From the NCBI GenBank assembly GCA_035499715.1, contig DATJYF010000031.1:1-23084 (forward strand): a stretch of 23,084 nt of DNA. Reading direction: 5' to 3'. The notes beneath the pieces are model-generated. The model made no database searches, was not told where the DNA came from, and saw only the letters and a list, made by a program, of their open reading frames with translations. Within the stretch, counting starts at the first letter, position 1. Every line of letters starts with the position of its first letter. Below, in pieces: positions 1-5,772 of this stretch. This DNA is from DASRHD01 sp035499715. GTDB lineage: Bacteria; Verrucomicrobiota; Verrucomicrobiia; Opitutales; Opitutaceae. The position numbers and the translations under genes are program-made.

Positions 1-1
1 G

Positions 2-310
2 GCCGGCAACAGCGTGGGCGACCACATCGACTTCACCGTGCCGAACGTTCCGGCCGGCACCTACCAGCTGAAGATGGAATGGAAAGGCAACAACACCCGC
101 GGCATCCTCCAGCTCTCGGTCGACGGCGCCAACCTCGGGCCCACGCTGGACCAGTACGCCTCGGGCCAGACCTATCCGACCACCACCTTCGGCAACGTGA
201 CCTTCGCCTCGGCCGGCAACCACGACGTGCGCCTGACCGTCACGGGCAAGAACTCCAAGTCCAGCTCCTACCAGCTCTCCGCCGACAAGTTCACCTTGGT
301 CGGACAGTAA
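2..310 (+). CDS. C-terminal fragment of a secreted carbohydrate-active protein (CBM-like jelly-roll domain)
   Basis: The reading frame is open from the window edge to a TAA at 308-310, so only the last 102 or so residues are visible. The fragment has the alternating beta-strand pattern of a jelly-roll domain often found at the C-terminus of glycoside hydrolases and similar secreted enzymes. Recognisable pieces are GDHIDFTVPNVPAGTYQLK, a middle RGILQLSVDGANLG segment, TFASAGNHDVRLTVTGKN, and a terminal strand ADKFTLVGQ. In such proteins the domain binds polysaccharide or packs on the catalytic domain outside the cytoplasm. The catalytic part lies outside the window, so substrate and enzyme class cannot be named. 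The gene is followed by a strong terminator and then by a LacI-type regulator gene, a common setting for sugar-utilisation genes. I am confident it is coding and moderately confident of the domain type. Confidence 0.75.
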   Translation, partial: AGNSVGDHIDFTVPNVPAGTYQLKMEWKGNNTRGILQLSVDGANLGPTLDQYASGQTYPTTTFGNVTFASAGNHDVRLTVTGKNSKSSSYQLSADKFTLVGQ

Positions 311-352
311 AAATTGACATGTTTTGCCTGCCCGCAAACGCGGAGCAGGGGC

Positions 353-392
353 AAGGCGGACTTGGCTGGCCCAAGTCCGCCTTTAGCTTTTA
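353..392 (+). terminator. Rho-independent terminator after the CBM-containing gene
   Basis: A perfect 13-bp stem (353-365 with 371-383) closes a 5-nt loop (ctggc, 366-370). It is followed by a T-rich stretch, tagcttttaa. It lies 42 nt after the stop codon of the upstream gene and ends about 40 nt before the LacI-family start, so it separates the two transcription units. Confidence 0.85.
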
Positions 393-432
393 ATAGACTT
401 GGAGACGCCGGGTCGATTACAATGAGGGTTCC

Positions 433-1485
433 ATGAGAGTGACTATGCGCGACATTGCCGCCAAAGCCGGTGTGACGCATGCGACTGTTTCGCTGAGCTT
501 GGCCAACAATCCCAGCATCCCGGTGTCCACGCGCAACCGGATCAAGGCGCTGGCCAAAGTCATGGGCTACCAGCCCAACCCCTATCTTTCGACGCTGATG
601 CGGCTCCGCAGCCGGCGCCGGCCCCTGACCGAAAAGCCGGTGATCGCGCTGGTTTGCGCCTACGATCGGCCGGACGGCTGGCGGCGGGCCGGGCCGACCA
701 TCCGGCAGATGCGCGAAGGCGCCATCGAACGCGCCGCGCTGCGCGGCTACGAAGCACAGGAATTCTGGCTTCACCAAAACGGCATGTCCAACACCCGCTT
801 CAGCGCCATGCTCCGCGCGCGGGGAATCGAAGGCTTGCTGATCGGGCCGCTGGCCAACAACGCCCAGCCGCCGGCCTTGAAATGGTCGGATTTTGCCGTC
901 GTCTGGCTGAGCGTGCCGAGCCCGTCCTTGACCGTCACCACCGTTTCCAACGACTACTACCTCTCGAGCCTGCAGACGATCCGGGAATGCCGCCGGCTCG
1001 GCTACCGCCGGCCGGGCCTGGTGGTTTTGAAGTCCCAGCACGACCGCATGCAGGGCCGGTGGGAGGCGGCCTTCGTGCTGGAGCAACGCTTTCTCTCCGG
1101 CGTGGAGCCGACGCGCCTGCTGCTGGTGGAAGACGATTGGAAGGATTACGACTTTTTGCACGCCTGGCTGAAGAAGCATAAACCCGACGTGATCATCACC
1201 TCCATCGGCGAACGGGTTTTTTCGATCCTGCAGAAGAATGGCTGGCGCATTCCCGAGGACATCGGCGTGGCCAACCTCGCCTGCCCGGAGTACGGGGAGC
1301 GCATCAGCGGTTGTTACCAGAATGGAAAACTGGCCGGCGCCACCGCCATGGATGCGCTGATCAGCATGATCGAACGCAATGAAAAAGGGCTGCCCGAGCA
1401 ATCGGTCACGCTCATGATTGAAAGCCGCTGGAATCCAGGCAAAACGTTGCGCGACATGACGCCTCCGCGGGCCGGCCGGGGGTGA
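433..1485 (+). CDS. LacI-family transcriptional regulator
   Basis: This 350-residue protein has the normal length and layout for LacI/GalR regulators. The N-terminal helix-turn-helix is at about residues 5-50 (TMRDIAAKAGVTHATVSLSL), followed by the hinge-type sequence GYQPNPYLSTLMRLRSRR and a periplasmic-binding-protein-like effector domain (about 65-345). The hinge is unusually arginine-rich, a look I associate with LacI homologues of Verrucomicrobia. The ATG at 433 has a GAGGG 4 nt upstream; a second in-frame ATG at 445 would still keep the HTH. A TACAAT hexamer at 418-423 could be a -10 element, which would leave almost no leader, but no matching -35 is evident. The effector is probably a sugar or sugar derivative and the target genes are not shown by the sequence. 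The upstream CBM gene is a plausible but unproven target. Confidence 0.92.
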   Translation: MRVTMRDIAAKAGVTHATVSLSLANNPSIPVSTRNRIKALAKVMGYQPNPYLSTLMRLRSRRRPLTEKPVIALVCAYDRPDGWRRAGPTIRQMREGAIERAALRGYEAQEFWLHQNGMSNTRFSAMLRARGIEGLLIGPLANNAQPPALKWSDFAVVWLSVPSPSLTVTTVSNDYYLSSLQTIRECRRLGYRRPGLVVLKSQHDRMQGRWEAAFVLEQRFLSGVEPTRLLLVEDDWKDYDFLHAWLKKHKPDVIITSIGERVFSILQKNGWRIPEDIGVANLACPEYGERISGCYQNGKLAGATAMDALISMIERNEKGLPEQSVTLMIESRWNPGKTLRDMTPPRAGRG

Positions 1486-1598
1486 TTCGGCCGCTCCGCA
1501 AAGTTTTTGTTGCTTTCGACGGCCCCGGTCGTATTCAATCCGCCCCTTTTCCACTACGCCTGCCTCCCATCCGGGAGCGACCAGGGGGAACGAAAACC

Positions 1599-2390
1599 AT
1601 GAATACTCACCTCACGCTCAACGTCACGCCCCGCGCCCAGACGGGCCGCAGCGCCTCGCGCCGCCTGCGCAAGGTCAACCGCATTCCCGCCATCCTTTAC
1701 GGGAAGCACGCCAACCCGGAGAAACTCTCGGTCGAAGTGCCGGAGTTCGTCCGCCTGATCAAGTCCGTCGCCGGCCGCGCCGTCCTCATCGAGCTCCAGC
1801 GCCAGGACAAGCCGGATCGCGCTCTTTCTTTTCTCCAGGAGGTGCAGCGCGACCCGCTGACCGACCGCTATCTCCACGTCGACCTCCACGAGGTGAAGGC
1901 CGATGAAAAATTCGAGATCCGCGTCGCCGTGCGCGTCGTCGGCGAATCCTTCGGCGTGAAAAACCAGAGCGGCGTGCTCGAGACGCCGACCCAGCAGGTG
2001 CGCATCCGCTGCCTGCCGAAGGACCTTCCGCCCGTGATCGAGGTGGACGTCACCGAGCTGAAAATCGGCGACACCCTCCATGTCGGCGAACTCAAGGCCG
2101 TCGCTGGCGTCGAATTTCTGGACAACAAGAACCAGCCCGTCGTCTCCTGTGTCGAGCCCGTCGAGGAAATCGTCGCGGCCGTTGCCCAGGTGGCTGCGCC
2201 CGTCGAGGGTGCGGCTGCGGCTCCCGCTGCCGCCGGCGCCACTCCCGCCGCCGGCGATGCGAAGGCCGCGGCTCCCGCCGCCGGCGACGCCAAGGCCGGC
2301 GCCGCCCCGGCCAAAGGCGACGCGAAAGCCGCCGCCGCGCCCGCCAAGGGCGATGCCAAGGCCCCCGCCGCTCCCCCCGCCAAGAAATAA
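1599..2390 (+). CDS. rplY: 50S ribosomal protein L25, TL5/CTC type, with long Ala/Pro/Lys tail
   Basis: L25 binds 5S rRNA in the large ribosomal subunit; the CTC form adds a second beta-rich domain. Residues 1-95 match the L25 5S-binding domain (TGRSASRRLRKVNRIPAILYG near the start), and about 100-190 form the CTC domain (ETPTQQVRIRCLPKDLPPVI). From about residue 204 to 263 the protein becomes a low-complexity tail with four GDAKA units. The frame is open further upstream, but the ATG at 1599 begins where the family begins and has AGGGGG at 1583-1588, one of the few real Shine-Dalgarno sequences in this window. The pair L25-Pth is a classic bacterial neighbour pair and pth follows after 59 nt. 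In many genomes prs precedes L25; here prs is about 12 kb downstream instead. Confidence 0.95.
   Translation: MNTHLTLNVTPRAQTGRSASRRLRKVNRIPAILYGKHANPEKLSVEVPEFVRLIKSVAGRAVLIELQRQDKPDRALSFLQEVQRDPLTDRYLHVDLHEVKADEKFEIRVAVRVVGESFGVKNQSGVLETPTQQVRIRCLPKDLPPVIEVDVTELKIGDTLHVGELKAVAGVEFLDNKNQPVVSCVEPVEEIVAAVAQVAAPVEGAAAAPAAAGATPAAGDAKAAAPAAGDAKAGAAPAKGDAKAAAAPAKGDAKAPAAPPAKK
2208..2387 (+). repeat. Low-complexity GDAKA-repeat region inside the L25 gene
   Basis: The last 60 codons of the L25 gene encode a disordered Ala/Pro/Gly/Lys tail. The unit GDAKA appears four times at about 10-12 residue spacing (residues 219-254), with APAA or APAK linkers. At DNA level this is a set of imperfect, very GC-rich direct repeats. 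The positive charge suggests non-specific RNA contact, but that is inference. Confidence 0.8.
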
Positions 2391-2449
2391 TTCCCGCCGC
2401 CTCCGCCCGCGGCTTGACCCCCGCGGCGCGGGCGCGCGTTCTTTGAGTC

Positions 2450-3049
2450 ATGTCCATCGCGCTGGTCGCCGGCCTCGGCAATCCGGGCCGCGAATACGAA
2501 AACACCCGCCACAATCTCGGGTTCTTCGTGCTCGACGCCTTCGCCCGCAAGCTCGGCCTCGTCTGGCAGCCGCAGCCGCAATTCGACGCCCTCGTCGCGC
2601 GTTGGGACAAGGCCCGCGGCGCCACCTGGCTCCTCGTCAAGCCGCAGACCTACGTGAATGAAAGCGGCCGCGCCATCGGCGCGCTGGCCCGTTTCCACAA
2701 GCTTGCGCCGCCCGCCGTCATCGCCGTCTACGACGATCTCACCATCGAGCTCGGCCGCATCAAGGTCACCGTCACCGGCAGCGACGGCGGCCACAACGGC
2801 GTCGCCAGCCTGCTGACCCATCTCGGCGACGGCTTCGCCCGCTACCGTCTCGGCATCGGCCCGAAGGCGCCCTCCCAGATCGACCTCAAGGACTTCGTCC
2901 TCGGAAAATTTTCCCCCGCAGAATCCATTCTCGTTGAAAACAACCTCAACCACTACCTGGCCGGCCTCGAGCTGCTCATTGACAGCGGCCCGGCGCAGGC
3001 CATGAATCAACTCAACCGCAGAGACAAAAATGACCCAGACCAAACGTAA
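2450..3049 (+). CDS. pth: Peptidyl-tRNA hydrolase
   Basis: Pth frees tRNA from peptidyl-tRNAs that fall off the ribosome, in the cytoplasm. The 199-residue product has the family length and all key residues: GLGNPGREYENTRHNLGF with Asn11 and catalytic His21, KPQTYVNESG with Asn70, VYDD with Asp95, and GGHNG with Asn116. The C-terminal half also fits (DFVLGKFSPAE). The ATG at 2450 gives the family N-terminus directly; no good Shine-Dalgarno precedes it. The 3' end overlaps the start of rpsF by 20 nt in another frame, suggesting the two are translated from one mRNA, probably together with L25. Confidence 0.97.
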   Translation: MSIALVAGLGNPGREYENTRHNLGFFVLDAFARKLGLVWQPQPQFDALVARWDKARGATWLLVKPQTYVNESGRAIGALARFHKLAPPAVIAVYDDLTIELGRIKVTVTGSDGGHNGVASLLTHLGDGFARYRLGIGPKAPSQIDLKDFVLGKFSPAESILVENNLNHYLAGLELLIDSGPAQAMNQLNRRDKNDPDQT

Positions 3050-3326
3050 TTACCGCGCCACCTTCATCCTCGACAACCGCGGCAAGGAAGACTCCGTCGA
3101 GCAGATCATCGACAGCGTGAAGCAGGAGATCGCCGCCGTGCAGGGCGAAATCTCCGGCGTCGAGAACCTCGGCAAAAAGGACTTCGTGCGCGTCACCGAC
3201 CGCAAGTTTCCCAACGGCATTTACGTTCAGGTCAGCTTCAGCGCGCCGGCCGACGGCCCCGCGCAGCTCCGCGAACGGCTCCGGCTCAACCAAAACGTCT
3301 ACCGCACCTTCGTCGAGACGGTCTGA
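3030..3326 (+). CDS. rpsF: 30S ribosomal protein S6
   Basis: S6 sits in the platform of the small subunit, where it pairs with S18. The 98-residue product has the right length and fold pattern: YRATFILDNRG at the first strand, a helix with VEQIIDSVKQEIAAVQG, then KKDFVRVTDRKFPNGIYVQV, and the C-terminal LRLNQNVYRTFVE. The start lies inside the end of pth (20-nt overlap), with only a weak GAGA upstream, so translational coupling is likely. ssb follows after 29 nt as in most bacteria. The gene for its partner S18 is not found anywhere in this window. Confidence 0.95.
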   Translation: MTQTKRNYRATFILDNRGKEDSVEQIIDSVKQEIAAVQGEISGVENLGKKDFVRVTDRKFPNGIYVQVSFSAPADGPAQLRERLRLNQNVYRTFVETV

Positions 3327-3355
3327 GCGCCGCCCCGGCGCGCTGCGCCTCTCCC

Positions 3356-3835
3356 ATGGCTTACCTCAACAAAGTTTTCCTCATCGGAAACCTCACCCGC
3401 GATCCTGAACTGCGCGTCACGCCCAAGGGCACCGCCATCTGCCAGTTCGGCCTCGCCGTCAACCGCCAGTTCAAGGACGAATCCGGCCAGACGCGCGACG
3501 AAACCACCTTCGTCGACATCGAAGCCTGGGGCAAGCAGGGCGAGCTCGTCTCGAAATATCTGACCAAGGGCAGCCCGGCCATGGTCGAGGGCCGCCTCAA
3601 GCTCGACCAGTGGGAGGACAAGCAGTCCGGCCAGAAGCGCAGCAAGCTCAAGATCGTCCTCGACAACGTCCAGTTTCTCGGCCGCCCCGGCGGCGCGGGC
3701 GGTGCGGCCGCCGCGGCTCCGGAGGAGGGCGGCGAGCCGGCCTCGCCCGAACGCCATTCACCGCCGCCGCGCACCGGCGGTGCCAAGCCCGCCGCGCCGG
3801 CCGCCCCCGGCATCGACGAAGACGTGCCGTTTTAG
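3356..3835 (+). CDS. ssb: Single-stranded DNA-binding protein
   Basis: SSB coats single-stranded DNA during replication and repair and recruits partners through its acidic tip. The OB-fold occupies about residues 1-112 (NKVFLIGNLTRDPELRVTPKG, TTFVDIEAWGKQGELV, KGSPAMVEGRLKLDQWED). A Gly/Ala/Pro-rich linker follows and the protein ends in DEDVPF, close to the usual DDDIPF tip. Length (159 residues) is normal. The start is preceded by the pyrimidine run gcctctccc, with no Shine-Dalgarno. It belongs to the rpsF-ssb unit. The next gene in the usual order, rpsR, is absent and the following genes are on the opposite strand. Confidence 0.96.
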   Translation: MAYLNKVFLIGNLTRDPELRVTPKGTAICQFGLAVNRQFKDESGQTRDETTFVDIEAWGKQGELVSKYLTKGSPAMVEGRLKLDQWEDKQSGQKRSKLKIVLDNVQFLGRPGGAGGAAAAAPEEGGEPASPERHSPPPRTGGAKPAAPAAPGIDEDVPF

Positions 3836-3850
3836 CGGCACGATCGGTTT
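3823..3850 (+). terminator. Possible terminator hairpin spanning the ssb stop codon
   Basis: A perfect 7-bp stem (3823-3829 with 3836-3842) closes a 6-nt loop, ttttag, that contains the ssb stop codon TAG. The sequence that follows (atcggtttt) has only four consecutive Ts, so termination strength is uncertain. It lies between two convergent genes only 18 nt apart. Confidence 0.4.
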
Positions 3851-3853
3851 TGA

Positions 3854-5485
3854 TCAGGCGGTTTTCCGCTGGCGGAAGCGCCGCGCCAGAACCAGCGCCC
3901 CGGCCAGCGCCCCGAGGAGCATGGCATTCGTTTCGAGTTCGGGGATCGGGGCAAAGACCACACCGCGCAGGACATTGCCGTAGCCCGCGGTTTCCAAGGT
4001 GCTGAACGATTCGCCATTCGCCTGGGCGAGGGTGGTGAACGCGAGGTCATCGGTGATCGCCACCAGCTTGTTCGGATCCGCGCCCTGGTCGGTCGCGCTG
4101 CTCACGGTGGAGGTCACGCCAAAGATGGTGACCGTGCCGTCGGCATTCACTTTGCCGGTGATGTTGCGCAGTCCGTCCGTCGCGGGATCCAGGCTGGTCG
4201 GATAAACCTCGCCGTCCGGACCGTTGGCCACGCCGTACTGCTGGCCGAGATTCAGTCCGGTCTGAAGCGTGTAATCGAGATGCCAGGTGCCGCCCACGAG
4301 GCTCCATTTTTGCAGGCCGGAATTCGGATCCTTGCCGTTGGTCAGGTCGGTCAGGGTGCCGTCGCCTTCATCGGCGACATAAAGCGTGTTGGCATTCGCG
4401 AACCAGAGGCCGAAGGGGTGGGAGACGCCGGAGGAGGCGCTGGCCAGCGTGGTGGAGAAGCCCGGCAGGATGCTGAACGCGGTGCTGGCGGCGGTGCCGG
4501 CGGTCGGCAGAGTTCCGGAGGTTCCAACCTGGTATACGGTGTTGATGCCGTTGCCGCCGCTGCCCTTGGTCACGTAGAGGGTGTTGTTGAAGACCGTCAC
4601 GCCGCGGAAGTTGTTGTCCTTGCCGGACTTGTCCGCGGCGTCTCCGACCTGCGTGACTGAAAAGCCGTACTGGAAGCCGTTCTTGCTGCCCGGCGTGCCC
4701 TGCTGCTGCCCGACCACGGTGGTGTTGGCGCTGCCGCCCGGCGTGGTCATCTGCACGCCGGTGTTGTTGACGATGTTGGTCGGCTCCGTGCCCGAGCCGT
4801 TGCCGGCATTGCCCACCATGTAGTAATTGCCGTTGGCCAGGATGGCGGCGCGGCCGTTGTTGCCGCTGTAGGTGTTGACGGGCGTGACCTCGATGCTGCC
4901 GTTCGCATTGACCTGCGCCACGGCGCGCTGGAAGGTCGAGGCGACCGGATTGGTGGGGTCGACGTGGCCGGGCGTGTTGGAGTTCGAAACGTCGAGCGTG
5001 TTCGGCGCCGACACATAACCCATGAAGGTCACGGCGCTGCCGTCGGTCGAAAGATTCAACGCCAGCTCGGACTTCGAGGAGAAACTCGTGCTCAGGCTGA
5101 TGCCCTCGCCGGCCAGGGCGCTGGTCACGTTGGTGCTGCTGACCAGAGTTCCGCCGGTGGTGAGCTGGTCGAGATAGATGGGCGAGGTCACCCCGAAGCT
5201 CGGATCCGGCGTTTCATTCTGCCAGACATTGGGGTAGCTTCCATTGGCGACGGCCGTGCCCCCGCCCGGCAGCGCCTGTCCGATCGTGACGGTGGACGCA
5301 TTGCCAGTGTAGACGCTGCGGCTCACCAGCAGGTCGCCGGCATCAAACGCTTGCGCCAAAACCGGAGTCGCGGTGGCGGCGCACAAAGCCGCGCCTGCCA
5401 GCAGCAGGCGGGGCGATAAAGCAGAAAGGGCGGAAATTTTCGACGGGGTGAACGCGCGAGGGGCGAGGCGAAGCTTTATTTTCAT
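3854..5485 (-). CDS. Secreted protein with PEP-CTERM-like C-terminal sorting signal
   Basis: The 543-residue product starts with a long basic region and a signal peptide (hydrophobic core LLLAGAALCAATATPVLA, cleavage likely after about AQA-F). The body is rich in Gly, Ser, Thr and Asn, with strand-like repeats such as VTVFNNTLYVTKGSGG and NTLYVADEGDGT, which resemble blades of an NHL or SMP-30-type propeller. No catalytic motif is recognised. The C-terminus has the tripartite layout of a PEP-CTERM signal: a short motif at about 513-519 (PIPELET), a hydrophobic helix, and a basic end (ARRFRQRKTA). The motif reads PEL rather than the usual PEP. Such proteins are cut and anchored or released by exosortase and occur in exopolysaccharide-making bacteria. 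No Shine-Dalgarno is visible before the ATG. The function is unknown. Confidence 0.8.
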   Translation of the reverse strand: MKIKLRLAPRAFTPSKISALSALSPRLLLAGAALCAATATPVLAQAFDAGDLLVSRSVYTGNASTVTIGQALPGGGTAVANGSYPNVWQNETPDPSFGVTSPIYLDQLTTGGTLVSSTNVTSALAGEGISLSTSFSSKSELALNLSTDGSAVTFMGYVSAPNTLDVSNSNTPGHVDPTNPVASTFQRAVAQVNANGSIEVTPVNTYSGNNGRAAILANGNYYMVGNAGNGSGTEPTNIVNNTGVQMTTPGGSANTTVVGQQQGTPGSKNGFQYGFSVTQVGDAADKSGKDNNFRGVTVFNNTLYVTKGSGGNGINTVYQVGTSGTLPTAGTAASTAFSILPGFSTTLASASSGVSHPFGLWFANANTLYVADEGDGTLTDLTNGKDPNSGLQKWSLVGGTWHLDYTLQTGLNLGQQYGVANGPDGEVYPTSLDPATDGLRNITGKVNADGTVTIFGVTSTVSSATDQGADPNKLVAITDDLAFTTLAQANGESFSTLETAGYGNVLRGVVFAPIPELETNAMLLGALAGALVLARRFRQRKTA

Positions 5486-5672
5486 GGGTTGGAAGCGACA
5501 AGAAGGCGGGTTGATTTTCGAAAGAAGGCCGTGAAATAAGCGGACGGAGTGTGCAAATCGGGTGCAAAATGCCGCGTCAACTGCCGATCCCGGCGTTGCC
5601 TCGATTTCACACGGGAGAGCCGGTTGTTGCCAGATTGTAGCCGTTTCGTAACGCGAGGGCGCCGGCCGCCCG

Positions 5673-5698
5673 CCGGCCCGGCATCCGTGCCGGGCTGG
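5673..5698. repeat. GC-rich inverted repeat (hairpin)
   Basis: An 11-bp stem with one G-U pair (5673-5683 with 5688-5698) closes a 4-nt loop, tccg. No T-run follows on either strand, so it is not a standard terminator. It sits about 75 nt past the end of the minus-strand membrane protein gene and could be a 3' stabilising structure. Confidence 0.55.
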
Positions 5699-5702
5699 AT
5701 GT

Positions 5703-5721
5703 GTATCAAAAAAATTGATAC
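5703..5721. repeat. Perfect 7-bp inverted repeat with A5 spacer
   Basis: GTATCAA and TTGATAC are separated by five As (5710-5714). The AT-rich symmetric layout looks like a protein-binding operator half-site pair. As RNA on the minus strand it would be a stem with a U5 loop. It lies about 218 bp upstream of the PEP-CTERM-like gene start and 52 bp past the stop of the cNMP-type gene. Confidence 0.5.
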
Positions 5722-5772
5722 GACAGGCGGTGACGGAACAGCCGGCCCGCCGCCCGGACGCGCGCCGCCCGA

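Larger units (their letters stand above)
5486..5772. other. Intergenic region between the cNMP-type membrane protein and the PEP-CTERM-like gene
   Basis: This 287-bp region has no supported gene. It should carry the promoter of the minus-strand PEP-CTERM-like gene. A TACAAT hexamer on the minus strand (centred near 5638) has no convincing -35. It contains two adjacent inverted repeats, listed separately, and a short direct repeat gtgcaaa (near 5551 and 5562). Confidence 0.6.

Noticed and set aside
268..1554. Minus-strand open frame opposite the LacI gene
   Set aside because: It runs through a clear terminator and over a certain LacI gene; no recognisable domain.
2208..2387. CRISPR-like or tandem-repeat array
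   Set aside because: The periodicity comes from GDAKA codons in the L25 tail; units are short and imperfect and there are no spacers.
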